Translations under genes and position numbers: made by a program
Source of the DNA: Photobacterium sp. DA100
Lineage (GTDB): Bacteria > Pseudomonadota > Gammaproteobacteria > Enterobacterales > Vibrionaceae
Assembly (NCBI RefSeq): GCF_029223585.1
Contig: NZ_CP119424.1
Coordinates: 186,001 to 250,000, forward strand
Direction: 5' to 3'
DNA: 64,000 nt
In this document: piece by piece, positions 9,605 to 18,262 of the stretch
Position numbering within the stretch: position 1 is the first letter of the stretch
Layout: every line of letters begins with the position of its first letter
The notes under the pieces: model-generated
The model's database searches: none
The model's input: the letters and a program-made list of their open reading frames with translations, nothing else
Told to the model about the DNA's origin: nothing

Positions 9605-10461
9605 TGGCTAAGCATTTGGCAAAAGATGCCGGCAAGGCAGCGACCGCCTCGCTAGGCTGGTGGAAAGCCCACCGTTTCTTGCTGCTACGCCGCAGCTGTC
9701 AGCTGCTGATCATCGCCTTGTTCATGATCGGCCCGGCACTGGGGGTACTGCGTGGTAATTTGTCGGCAAGCACCTTGTTCGACACGGTGCCACTGACCGA
9801 CCCGTTGATCTTGCTGCAAACCATTGCTGCAGGCCATTGGCCTGAGCTGGCTGCCCTGCTCGGTGGTGTCATTGTGGTGGGCTTTTATGCCGTGCTGGCT
9901 CCTCGGGTGTTTTGCGCCTGGGTATGCCCGCTCAACATGGTGACGGATCTGGCCGCTTGGCTACGCCGAAAACTGGGAATCAAGCTCAGTTACCGCTGGT
10001 CATCAAACCTGCGTTACTGGTTGTTGCCGGTGCTGCTACTTGGCAGTGCGGTATCGGGCAGCGTGTTGTGGAGCTGGATTGACCCGGTTGCGGCGCTGCA
10101 CCGTGGCTTGGTGTTCGGTATGGGTGCGGGTTGGGTGCTGATCTTGCTGGTGTTCTTGCTGGATCTGGTGTTGGTCGAGCATGGCTGGTGCGGTCATTTA
10201 TGCCCGCTTGGCGCGACTTATGGGGTGATTGGCCGTAAGAGCCTGGTTCGTATCACCGCGACCAACCGCGAAGCCTGCAACAAGTGCATGGATTGCTTCA
10301 ACGTGTGCCCCGAGCCAGAAGTGCTCAGGCAGCCGCTCAAAGGCGGAGATCGCAAGGTGATGAGCCAAGATTGCATCAGTTGTGGACGCTGTATTGATGT
10401 CTGTTCCGAGGAAGTATTGGAATTTAAAATAAGAATTGGAGCCAATAAAGATGAAGGGTAA
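9604..10461 (+). CDS. napH: NapH, membrane quinol dehydrogenase subunit
   Basis: Integral membrane iron-sulfur protein that oxidises quinol together with NapG. The 285-residue sequence has four hydrophobic helices, with the conserved CxxxCP motifs CAWVCPLN and CGHLCPLG on loops, and a C-terminal pair of [4Fe-4S] motifs (CNKCMDCFNVCPE and CISCGRCIDVCSEE) facing the cytoplasm. Its start overlaps the napG stop, and its 3' end overlaps napB by 11 bases. The presence of both NapGH and NapC mirrors the E. coli operon rather than the usual short Vibrio napFDABC layout. Confidence 0.95.
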   Translation: MAKHLAKDAGKAATASLGWWKAHRFLLLRRSCQLLIIALFMIGPALGVLRGNLSASTLFDTVPLTDPLILLQTIAAGHWPELAALLGGVIVVGFYAVLAPRVFCAWVCPLNMVTDLAAWLRRKLGIKLSYRWSSNLRYWLLPVLLLGSAVSGSVLWSWIDPVAALHRGLVFGMGAGWVLILLVFLLDLVLVEHGWCGHLCPLGATYGVIGRKSLVRITATNREACNKCMDCFNVCPEPEVLRQPLKGGDRKVMSQDCISCGRCIDVCSEEVLEFKIRIGANKDEG

Positions 10462-10885
10462 GTATGTTGTGTCTGCGCTGCTGGCGGCTGTCGTGAGCCT
10501 GGCAGCATTTGCAGAGGTTACCTCGTTACGTGGCGCGCAGGAGATAGGGGATACCAATACCGTTGCGCCCATCAAGCCGGTGCCAAAAATGCAAGATAAG
10601 CTGGCCTTGGAATATGTCCATCAACCCCCACTGATCCCGCACTCAACGGAAATGGTGCAGATCAACCCGAGTAACAATGGCTGTTTGCAATGCCATGATG
10701 TCGACAAGTACCGCAGAACGGGCGCTCCGAGGGTGAGCCCAACGCACTACATGGACAGTAACAACAAGATCCTGAGTGACGTAGCCCCTCGCCGTTACTT
10801 CTGTTTGCAGTGCCATGTACCGCAGGCTGATGCCGCGCCGCTGGTGGAAAATACCTTTAAACCGGCTGGCAAATTCGGCCAATAG
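10451..10885 (+). CDS. napB: NapB, diheme cytochrome c subunit
   Basis: Periplasmic electron-transfer subunit of nitrate reductase, carrying electrons from NapC to NapA. Two heme c attachment motifs are visible, CLQCHDVDKY and CLQCHVPQAD, with distal histidines in the conserved HQPPLIPHS and SPTHYMDS segments. The N-terminus KGKYVVSALLAAVVSLAAFAEV is a Sec signal peptide. I chose ATG 10451 over the in-frame ATG at 10436 because GGAG lies about 9 bases upstream and the shorter form starts directly with the signal peptide. Length is about 144 residues. Confidence 0.92.
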   Translation: MKGKYVVSALLAAVVSLAAFAEVTSLRGAQEIGDTNTVAPIKPVPKMQDKLALEYVHQPPLIPHSTEMVQINPSNNGCLQCHDVDKYRRTGAPRVSPTHYMDSNNKILSDVAPRRYFCLQCHVPQADAAPLVENTFKPAGKFGQ

Positions 10886-10893
10886 GAGGGGCT

Positions 10894-11490
10894 ATGGAGA
10901 GTCAACGACCTGGAATCATCCGGCGTTTTTGGCAGTGGTTCAGAAAGCCCAGCCACTTTGCGATTGGCACTGTCCTGACCGTGGGTGTGGTTGCAGGTGT
11001 TATCCTGTGGGGCGGGTTTAACACTGCGATGGAGTACAGCAACACGGAAAGCTTCTGTATCGGTTGTCATGAAATGGAGAACAACGTTTACCAAGAGTAT
11101 GTTGGAACCGTTCACTACAACAACAGCAGCGGTGTCAGGGCAACCTGTCCGGATTGTCACGTACCCAAAGAGTGGGCACCGAAAATGGTGCGAAAGATCC
11201 AAGCCTCGAAAGAGCTGTATGCCAAAGCGCTGGGACTTGTCGATACCCCGCAGAAGTTCGAGGATCACCGGTTTGAAATGGCCTCCCGAGAGTGGGACCG
11301 GATGAAAGCCAATGATTCTCAGGAGTGTCGTAACTGCCATAACTTTGAATACATGGATTTCAGCACCCAGAAGTCGGTCGCTGCCGGCATCCATAGCCGG
11401 GCCATCGAAGACGGCAATACCTGTATTGATTGCCACAAGGGTATTGCCCACCAACTACCGAAAGGTCATAAAATCGAAAGTGCGATTTAA
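10894..11490 (+). CDS. napC: NapC, tetraheme c-type cytochrome
   Basis: Membrane-anchored quinol dehydrogenase of the NapC/NirT family. A single N-terminal helix (about residues 22-42) anchors the protein, and four CxxCH heme motifs follow: CIGCH (from Cys55), CPDCH, CRNCH and CIDCH. Length (198 residues) is normal. It follows napB by 8 bases, with AGGAGG before the start, and ends the operon. A strong hairpin terminator lies about 25 bases downstream. Confidence 0.96.
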   Translation: MESQRPGIIRRFWQWFRKPSHFAIGTVLTVGVVAGVILWGGFNTAMEYSNTESFCIGCHEMENNVYQEYVGTVHYNNSSGVRATCPDCHVPKEWAPKMVRKIQASKELYAKALGLVDTPQKFEDHRFEMASREWDRMKANDSQECRNCHNFEYMDFSTQKSVAAGIHSRAIEDGNTCIDCHKGIAHQLPKGHKIESAI

Positions 11491-11513
11491 CGACGTGTAA
11501 TTGCGATAAAACG

Positions 11514-11546
11514 AATCCCCAGTGGAGTGAACCGCTGGGGATTTTT
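11514..11546 (+). terminator. Intrinsic terminator of nap operon
   Basis: Stem AATCCCCAG pairing with CTGGGGATT, extended by GG/CC inside, followed by a T run. It lies 24 bases past the napC stop and about 35 bases before the end of the convergent DUF1254 gene. Confidence 0.85.
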
Positions 11547-11579
11547 GTATCTTTTGACCTTGAGAACGGCGAATTATCG

Positions 11580-12974
11580 TTACATAACACGTTCCACTTG
11601 AGGCAGTGGGTACGTATTGTTCAGAACCGCTTCTGTTGGTTCGTACAAGCGCATATGAAGGTAAAAATCGTCTTCAGGGGCGGGGAGCCAGTTACATCCA
11701 TTGTCTTTTGGTTGTTCGTTTTGAATACAAATGGTCAGTGTGCCATCAGGGTTGTATGCCAATTCACCGGGGCGGTTGGTTGAAATAGAGTAGCGGTTTA
11801 TCTCGTTTTCGACCATGTAGAGATTTTCGGCATCGTACATGGTCAGCGACCAAAATGCTTCTGCTGGCGCGTCAGCTGGCATGGTCATCCGGTATTGGTG
11901 AGCGCCAGACAGTTGGTTACCGTCAGCATCGGTATAGCGGTTGGGGTAGAGTGCCCGCTCGGGAACGTTCAGTCCGGCTGCGCGGAGGTTGATGCTGGCA
12001 CGGCTCAAGTAGTCGTTGCCGTACTGGCCTCCTTCGAACATCATTGACCATCCGTTATTGCTTGTGCCGATGCTGCGACCGGCATAGTGAATGATCTGCT
12101 GTGAACTTTGCAGAGCTCGCAGCAAGCCTTTCTTTTGAGTATCAGATAGGTTGTCTGGATCGAACGGCTCATCGCCGCCAATACCGATGTACTTGAATTG
12201 TTCCACCATCGCGGCATCTTCTGATAGTGGGTTTTTACGCAGCTCCTGATCGATTAAGGCATACCATTCCAGTCCCTGCGGCTTGGCCATGGGCGGAATC
12301 CGGCCAGAGGATTTTTTGAGTTCAACCGGGCCATGGTTAGCGCCAAGCTCAGTTAATGGATAGCTGATAAATTTATCGTGGACTTCCAGCGCCGCCTGGG
12401 TGTCCTGCTCACCCGATACCCCGGTTCTTTGGATCAGCCATACCATTGGGGTTCTTGATTCGATAAGCGCATCTATACCCTCTGGTATGTCTCCTTCCCA
12501 CCCTTGGTTTACCAGCAGGAATTTAGCGCCTCGGACCCCGGCATTATTGCGGTGGATATCGGTAATGGAGTCTGAGTAGGCATCCAGTAACTGGACGATA
12601 TAGTACCGGGCGTCCGTTCTGGGAATTTCAAGCACCATAGGCCCAGAGAGATCAAGATCATAGTGGGCCTGTGAATATAAGGTATCGTTATTGACGGTCG
12701 GTACAATTCTATCTTGTGGCCCAGACAGTACCCGTGTTTTGCCCATCTGGTTGAGCGGGGCCATGGCATTGTCCATCGGTGCATCGACCGAGGTTGACGT
12801 CTGGCGTACCGCCGCGACGGTGAGAGGGCCTGCACCGTAAATGAAGGCCTGCACGCCCAAGTTGTAGGCGAGTTCTTCTTCTGCTGAGGGCTGGCTTTCA
12901 GCGGCATAAGAGCCGGTGATAGTCATTAGCCCAATCGAGCTACAGACTACGCTGGCCAATAGTGTTTTGTTCAT
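11580..12974 (-). CDS. DUF1254/DUF1214 secreted protein (paralogue 1)
   Basis: A 464-residue protein with a Sec signal peptide (LLASVVCSSIGLMTITGSYA, then AES). It shows the two-part layout of DUF1254 (N-terminal; motif VNNDTLYSQAHYDLDLSGP near residues 90-110) and DUF1214 (C-terminal; FWSLTMYDAENLYMVENEINRYSI and NWLPAPEDDFYLHMRLYEP). The biochemical role of the family is not established. It is transcribed away from the sulfatase gene across a 193-base spacer, and a second DUF1254 paralogue lies just behind that sulfatase. This supports a shared pathway, which is inference. Confidence 0.85.
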   Translation of the reverse strand: MNKTLLASVVCSSIGLMTITGSYAAESQPSAEEELAYNLGVQAFIYGAGPLTVAAVRQTSTSVDAPMDNAMAPLNQMGKTRVLSGPQDRIVPTVNNDTLYSQAHYDLDLSGPMVLEIPRTDARYYIVQLLDAYSDSITDIHRNNAGVRGAKFLLVNQGWEGDIPEGIDALIESRTPMVWLIQRTGVSGEQDTQAALEVHDKFISYPLTELGANHGPVELKKSSGRIPPMAKPQGLEWYALIDQELRKNPLSEDAAMVEQFKYIGIGGDEPFDPDNLSDTQKKGLLRALQSSQQIIHYAGRSIGTSNNGWSMMFEGGQYGNDYLSRASINLRAAGLNVPERALYPNRYTDADGNQLSGAHQYRMTMPADAPAEAFWSLTMYDAENLYMVENEINRYSISTNRPGELAYNPDGTLTICIQNEQPKDNGCNWLPAPEDDFYLHMRLYEPTEAVLNNTYPLPQVERVM

Positions 12975-13084
12975 ATCAAACCTTATTTATCGTTATTTAT
13001 TTCCTTGAGGGTAAATGTTTAGCGACTTCGATTGATTAATATCGACTATTAGTCTTTTTGATAATTGGTTGGCCAAGATAGGAA

Positions 13085-13101
13085 TATTAGAAATGCTAAT
13101 A
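13085..13101 (+). promoter_or_regulatory. LysR-type operator candidate between DUF1254 and sulfatase genes
   Basis: Perfect inverted repeat TATTAG-AAATG-CTAATA (6-5-6) in the divergent spacer, with another TATTAG copy about 40 bases upstream. The size and symmetry fit a LysR-family box (T-N11-A). The LysR gene at 18263 is the obvious candidate regulator. Binding is inferred. Confidence 0.4.
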
Positions 13102-13167
13102 GAGGCTATTTCTCTTATTTAGCAGGCTTTTATTTATGCTATCTCCGTCCTTTAACGGAGAAACGTT

Positions 13168-14718
13168 ATGAAAACAAATAATAAAAACATGAAAAGTGCG
13201 TTAGCGCTTTCCATCGTGGCAGCCTCGTCGTCGCTGGCTTTTCCGGCATTGGCGGATAGCCCCAATATTGTCGCCATCATGGTTGATGATGTTGCGCCGA
13301 TGGATATTTCGGTTTATCACCGGGGCTTAGGGGCTATTAAGACACCCAATATTGATCGCATTGCCGATAACGGGCTGATGATCAGCGACTATTATGCCCA
13401 GAGCAGCTCGACAGCGGGGCGGGCAGCGTTTATCACGGGGCAATACCCCTTCCGCTCAGGACTGACGTCGGTCGGTCAGCCGGGCTCGAAGCTGGGCTTG
13501 AAAAAAGAAACGCCAACGCTGGCTGAGCTTCTGAAGCAAAAGGGCTATGCCACTGTTCATGTCGGTAAGTCCCACCTGGGTGACAATAACAGTCATCTTC
13601 CGACCGTCCACGGTTTCGATGAGTTCTATGGGTTCTTATATCACCTTAATGTAATGGAGATGCCCGAGCAGCCTGAGTTTCCGAAAGATCCGAACTTTGT
13701 CGGTGTACCTCGCAATGTGCTCCATTCAATTGCGAGTAATACATATGATAAAACCGACGATCCCCGCTTCGGTGCGGTCGGCAAACAGGTCATCACCGAT
13801 AAAGGAGCGCTTGGCAAAGCGCGCATGAAGCAGATTGATGAAGAGTTCCTGAACTTTGCGACTGACTGGCTAGACCGCCATGAAGCCAAAAACGATGACC
13901 AGCCATATTTCATGTGGTTTAACCCATCACGTATGCATACGATTACCCATGTCCGAGAAGAGTATGAGGGGGTGAGCCAAACCTCCACTTATTATGACGC
14001 GCTAAAAGAGTTGGACGATCAAATCGGAGTTTTGCTCGACAAGCTAGAGTCGTTAGGCGAACTCGACAATACCATCATCATGTTTACCTCTGATAACGGG
14101 GTGAATTTAGACCACTGGCCCGACGCCGGGGCCGCCTCGTTCAGAGGCCAGAAGGGGACTACCTGGGATGGTGGATTCCGGGTGCCGATGCTGGTCAGCT
14201 GGCCGGATAAATTCCCTCAGGGCCAATATGTTGAAGGCATGATGTCAGCCGAGGATTGGCTGCCAACCCTGATGGCTGCCAGCGGTGAGCCAAATATCAA
14301 AGCACAGCTGCTCGCAGGGAAAGTTATCGAGGGCGTTGAGCGGGTTGCGCACATCGACGGCTATAACCAGATGGATATGTTGGCCAATGGCGGCGAAAGC
14401 AATCGCCACGAATTCTTTTTCTATAACGAAACCGATCTCAATGCTGTTCGGGTCAACCAGTGGAAGGTCCATTTAAAGACCAAAACAACCTGGACAGAGC
14501 CAGCTAAAGAGTGGCCATTCGGGGTGCTGGTCAATATCAAGGCCGATCCGTACGAGCGTACCCCCGATACCCATGGTTGGTACCACTGGATGAAGCAAAA
14601 ATCGTGGGTATTGCCGGAGTTCTACCAAGCGATAGGCCAATACCAAAAGTCGTTGCAAGAGTACCCGCCGGTCCAAAAAGGCACCGGTATCGGGATGGGT
14701 AATGACACCATCAATTAA
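13168..14718 (+). CDS. Secreted serine-type sulfatase
   Basis: Formylglycine-dependent sulfatase, exported to the periplasm by a Sec signal (hydrophobic residues 10-29, LAFPALADS). The metal site begins IVAIMVDDVAP with Asp40-Asp41. The active-site signature is S81-T82-A83-G84-R85 followed by AAFITGQYPFRSG, so the residue converted to formylglycine is serine rather than cysteine. Later motifs include GKSHLGD and FTSDNGVN. Ser-type sites are matured by anaerobic radical SAM enzymes, and one is encoded four genes on at 17081. Length 516. The sulfate ester substrate is unknown; arylsulfatase-like annotation is common for this type. Confidence 0.9.
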   Translation: MKTNNKNMKSALALSIVAASSSLAFPALADSPNIVAIMVDDVAPMDISVYHRGLGAIKTPNIDRIADNGLMISDYYAQSSSTAGRAAFITGQYPFRSGLTSVGQPGSKLGLKKETPTLAELLKQKGYATVHVGKSHLGDNNSHLPTVHGFDEFYGFLYHLNVMEMPEQPEFPKDPNFVGVPRNVLHSIASNTYDKTDDPRFGAVGKQVITDKGALGKARMKQIDEEFLNFATDWLDRHEAKNDDQPYFMWFNPSRMHTITHVREEYEGVSQTSTYYDALKELDDQIGVLLDKLESLGELDNTIIMFTSDNGVNLDHWPDAGAASFRGQKGTTWDGGFRVPMLVSWPDKFPQGQYVEGMMSAEDWLPTLMAASGEPNIKAQLLAGKVIEGVERVAHIDGYNQMDMLANGGESNRHEFFFYNETDLNAVRVNQWKVHLKTKTTWTEPAKEWPFGVLVNIKADPYERTPDTHGWYHWMKQKSWVLPEFYQAIGQYQKSLQEYPPVQKGTGIGMGNDTIN

Positions 14719-14844
14719 CTCCGGATGACGGCAATGCTCATTAGCGCCGCTGCTTCCATGGCGCTATTGGCAAAACCAATATCCGCTATTACCCCTTTTC
14801 TTTCATGTTTTGAATACCCTGTGCCCAGCAGTGTAAGGTTTCCT

Positions 14845-16257
14845 ATGATGAAAAAAATGATGACGAAAACCGTGCTAGCCACCATGCTGGCCTTATCTGG
14901 CACCATGGCGGCGATACCCTGTGCCGCCGCAGTCGACAGCACCATTGTTACCACCCAGCAAGCGTTAGACAACGAGGGTTATGTATTGGGGGTCAATGCC
15001 TATATGTGGGGCTCGACGCTCGTCCGTATGGAGCAGATTGCCCGCCAGTACAGCGATGTATCGGCCCCTCAGTCTGATACCAGTTACCGTGGTCCGTTGA
15101 ATGAATTTGGCCATGCCCGTCGCTTGAGTACCCCCGCCGATACGGATATGCCAACTGCCAACCGCGACACCCTCTATTCCAGTGCGGTACTGGATCTTAG
15201 CCAGGGGCCTCTGGTGCTGTCGGTGCCTGATGTGACTGACCGCTACTATGTGATCAACATGTTCGATATGTGGCACAACCTGTTCCAGTACGTCGGCACC
15301 CGGGAAACCGGGTCGCTGGAGAAAGAGATATTGATTGTGCCGCCGGGCTGGAAGGCCGATGGTGCGATCCCGCGTGAATTGAATATCGTTGAGGCGCCAA
15401 CTAGCAAAGTATGGCTTTGGGGGCGGACTCAGGTCATGGGCGAAGACGACTACTCTGCTGCCCACGCCATCCAAGATCAATACACCTTAACCCCTTTGAC
15501 CGAGTACATGGGAGGCGAATCACTTCAACTCCGCCCACTATCGCCACGTCCGGGCAGGGCTGATGATCCATTGCGTTTCTATGTTGAGCTGGGCGAATCT
15601 CTAAAAGAGAACCCCGTTGATGAACGCCAGCAAGCGATGCTAGGCCAGCTCAATAAAATAGGTATCAGCGAGCAAGGGTTTGACCGAAGTGGGTTAAGCG
15701 ACACAATGATTTCGGCCATGGTTAAAGCGGTCGCCGACGGCCAGAAAATGGTGATGGCACAGCAGGCCAACCCAACCACGTTGGAGGTCAAAGATGGCTG
15801 GGTCTATGCCTTCAACCTTGATGGTTTTGGTGATGATAACGCCATGCGATCCTTGATTGCGCACCCATATCTAGGCGGGCAAGGAGCCAAAGAAGCGGTC
15901 TACCCGATGGCAGCGATGGACACGCAGGGCAAGCCTCTGACGGGCCAGCGCAGCTATACCATGAAATTTGACGGTGAGCCGCCGGTCGATGCCTTTTGGT
16001 CCGTCACCGTCTACGATGCCAAGTCTAAGATGTTGGTTGATAACCCGATAAACCGCTATAGCCTGAATAACTTATCGGATCTCAAAAAGTCACCGGATGG
16101 CTCATTTGAGATCACTTTCTCCCATCAACAACCATCCGCAGATACCAATTGGTTACCCACCCCAGCAGAAGGGTTTTATGTACTGACACGGCTGTATATC
16201 CCATCTAAGTCGGTCTTGAACATGGACTGGACAGTGCCAGGTCTAGAACAGCGTTAA
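14845..16257 (+). CDS. DUF1254/DUF1214 secreted protein (paralogue 2)
   Basis: About 470 residues, paralogous to the product of 11580-12974. It shares the DUF1254 motif ANRDTLYSSAVLDLSQGP and the DUF1214 motif FWSVTVYDAKSKMLVDNPINRYSL, plus NWLPTPAEGFYVLTRLY near the C-terminus. A signal peptide follows the start (MTKTVLATMLALSG through CAAAVDS). I chose ATG 14845, with AAGG six bases upstream; the frame extends to 14725 but those extra 40 residues would precede the signal peptide. It lies 126 bases after the sulfatase gene and 52 before the barrel gene, so probably one operon. Function unknown. Confidence 0.83.
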   Translation: MMKKMMTKTVLATMLALSGTMAAIPCAAAVDSTIVTTQQALDNEGYVLGVNAYMWGSTLVRMEQIARQYSDVSAPQSDTSYRGPLNEFGHARRLSTPADTDMPTANRDTLYSSAVLDLSQGPLVLSVPDVTDRYYVINMFDMWHNLFQYVGTRETGSLEKEILIVPPGWKADGAIPRELNIVEAPTSKVWLWGRTQVMGEDDYSAAHAIQDQYTLTPLTEYMGGESLQLRPLSPRPGRADDPLRFYVELGESLKENPVDERQQAMLGQLNKIGISEQGFDRSGLSDTMISAMVKAVADGQKMVMAQQANPTTLEVKDGWVYAFNLDGFGDDNAMRSLIAHPYLGGQGAKEAVYPMAAMDTQGKPLTGQRSYTMKFDGEPPVDAFWSVTVYDAKSKMLVDNPINRYSLNNLSDLKKSPDGSFEITFSHQQPSADTNWLPTPAEGFYVLTRLYIPSKSVLNMDWTVPGLEQR

Positions 16258-16309
16258 CACACCCGCGGGTGCTGAACCTGTCGGTTGGGCATCCGCTATC
16301 GGAGTCACA

Positions 16310-17065
16310 ATGAAGTATGTAGTTTACTTGGGCGTATGCCTGACATCGGTGTCGGCATTTGCGCAAGAAGAGGCCGTGCAGGATATGTCCGATCCCCTTG
16401 CGGTTTATACGCAGGTCGGCATCGGGGCGACAGATAAAGGACTAAATCTCAAAGTCGGGCAGACCTACGAGACGGGCAGGGATGATACCGCGGCAATGAA
16501 CATCATAGAGGTAAAAGGTTTCCTCGGGGAAAAGGTGGGTTGGCAGGATGGTAATGATGATAGCGTCGACAGCCTGCGTCTTAGGAACTTTCATGTCAAC
16601 CTGACCAGTGGGCGCGGAGCCCAGCTGGATGTTAATTATGACATTGCTAGTGAGTCGGGCTCGGCATCGTACAGCTTGATACAGGCATTACCGCAAATGG
16701 GGCCCGTGACCGTCTATCCTCTGGTCGGGTTGGGGGCCAGTTTCATTAATGCGGCCAATAGTGAGGGCGAGAAACTGTTTGGCTATGCGCTGCCCGGTAC
16801 GTTTGCTGTGGTAGGGACCTACGGCAAGGTCGCGATGAGCGACAAGCTGTGGCTGAACTACAACCCGATGTGGTTTACCACCTTGTCTGGTAGCGATAGC
16901 TATGTCGACTTTGGCCTCGAAGGGGATAGCAATGTGTTGAAGCATGAGGTTGCGCTTTCTTATCAATTTACTCCGCGCTTCAATGCCCGTTATTTTGCCA
17001 ATTGGTCACAAAATGAAGATTTCAAGGACGGTGGACATCGGCTCGAATTCAATTATCAGCTTTAA
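16310..17065 (+). CDS. Predicted outer-membrane beta-barrel protein
   Basis: A 251-residue protein with a Sec signal (YVVYLGVCLTSVSAFAQ). The mature part alternates polar and hydrophobic residues in short strands typical of an outer-membrane barrel (for example LRNFHVNLTSGRGAQLDVNYDIAS and HEVALSYQFTPRFNARYFANWSQ) and ends HRLEFNYQL. I do not recognise a named family. GGAG precedes the ATG. Its place between a DUF1254 gene and the sulfatase-maturase gene suggests a role in substrate uptake or as a surface partner, which is inference. Confidence 0.65.
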   Translation: MKYVVYLGVCLTSVSAFAQEEAVQDMSDPLAVYTQVGIGATDKGLNLKVGQTYETGRDDTAAMNIIEVKGFLGEKVGWQDGNDDSVDSLRLRNFHVNLTSGRGAQLDVNYDIASESGSASYSLIQALPQMGPVTVYPLVGLGASFINAANSEGEKLFGYALPGTFAVVGTYGKVAMSDKLWLNYNPMWFTTLSGSDSYVDFGLEGDSNVLKHEVALSYQFTPRFNARYFANWSQNEDFKDGGHRLEFNYQL

Positions 17066-17080
17066 CGCTTAGGAGCAACT

Positions 17081-18226
17081 ATGACGATCGCTTTGCCTTA
17101 CAGCCTTGCTATCAAGCCTGTTGGATCATCCTGTAACCTTGACTGTAGCTATTGCTATTATTTGCAGCACCAGCCTGGTGGTGAAAAAAAGATGGATAGG
17201 GCAACGGCTGAAGCTTTAATTAAAAACCATATCCAATCACAACCTGGCAAGAGCAAGCAGGTCGACTTCATTTGGCATGGTGGTGAACCTTTATTAATTG
17301 GCAGAGACTTTTATAAAGACATTATTACCTTGCAGAATAAATGGGGCGAGGGGAAGTGTATCGTCAACACCATTCAGACCAATGGTACTTTGATCAACAA
17401 ACGCTGGGCAGCGTTCTTCAAGCAACACAACATAATGGTCGGGGTCAGTATTGATGGTCCCAACCTGCTCAATGATATTGCTCGAATAGATTGTCATGGA
17501 AAATCGAGCTTCGAGAGGACAATGAGGGGGATCCGGCTGCTTAGGGATTATAACGTCGAATTTAATACCCTGACGGTGGTCAATAACCGTACCTACCATT
17601 CGGGTAAGCAGATTTATGACTTCCTCAAGCATAATGGCAGTCTTTATATGCAGTTCCAACCTTGTATCGACCATGAGCTGGACAGGCGTTTTGACTATGA
17701 CTGGTCACTGTCGGGCGAGCAGTGGGGGACGTTTTTATGTGATGTTTTTGATGCGTGGTGCCAACGTGATGTTGGCAAAATTTATGTGCAGTTTTTTGAA
17801 AACTGTCTGATGATTTTGCTGGGGCGACCGAGCCAGATGTGCCACCACGCCCAGACCTGTGGCCAGCAGTTGATGGCAGAAGCCCAGGGGCAGGTGTATA
17901 GCTGTGATCACTTTGGCTACGATAGCTACCAGATAGGGAATGCCCGTCACCAATCACTGGCCGATATGGTGGTTAGCCCGGCGCAAGTTCAATTCGGCCA
18001 AAGTAAACACAACTCACTGTGCCGTGAATGTAAGTCCTGCGACTTTTTGCCGTTGTGCAACGGTGGCTGCCCTAAAAACCGAACGCTCGCGACGGCGGAC
18101 ACGTTGCCGCTCAACCAACTGTGCCAAGGCTATAAGATGTTTTTTAACTATGCTCTGCCAAGGCTGCTGAAAATGGTGGATGTAATGAAAGCAGGCTACC
18201 CAGCACAGTATTACTCCTTGTTTTAA
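17081..18226 (+). CDS. Anaerobic sulfatase-maturating radical SAM enzyme
   Basis: Cytoplasmic radical S-adenosylmethionine enzyme (anSME) that oxidises the active-site Ser or Cys of sulfatases to formylglycine without oxygen. The SAM cluster motif is C18-N-L-D-C22-S-Y-C25 (CxxxCxxC). Further on, WHGGEPLL and the C-terminal SPASM-type cysteines (CHHAQTC, VYSCDHFGY, CRECKSCDFLPLCNGGCPKNR) hold auxiliary [4Fe-4S] clusters. Length 381 fits the family. It follows the barrel gene by 15 bases with AGGAG upstream. It almost certainly matures the serine-type sulfatase at 13168, whose motif fits its activity. Confidence 0.92.
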   Translation: MTIALPYSLAIKPVGSSCNLDCSYCYYLQHQPGGEKKMDRATAEALIKNHIQSQPGKSKQVDFIWHGGEPLLIGRDFYKDIITLQNKWGEGKCIVNTIQTNGTLINKRWAAFFKQHNIMVGVSIDGPNLLNDIARIDCHGKSSFERTMRGIRLLRDYNVEFNTLTVVNNRTYHSGKQIYDFLKHNGSLYMQFQPCIDHELDRRFDYDWSLSGEQWGTFLCDVFDAWCQRDVGKIYVQFFENCLMILLGRPSQMCHHAQTCGQQLMAEAQGQVYSCDHFGYDSYQIGNARHQSLADMVVSPAQVQFGQSKHNSLCRECKSCDFLPLCNGGCPKNRTLATADTLPLNQLCQGYKMFFNYALPRLLKMVDVMKAGYPAQYYSLF

Positions 18227-18262
18227 TCTATATTACGGCGATTCCATTTATAGAGAAGCGCA

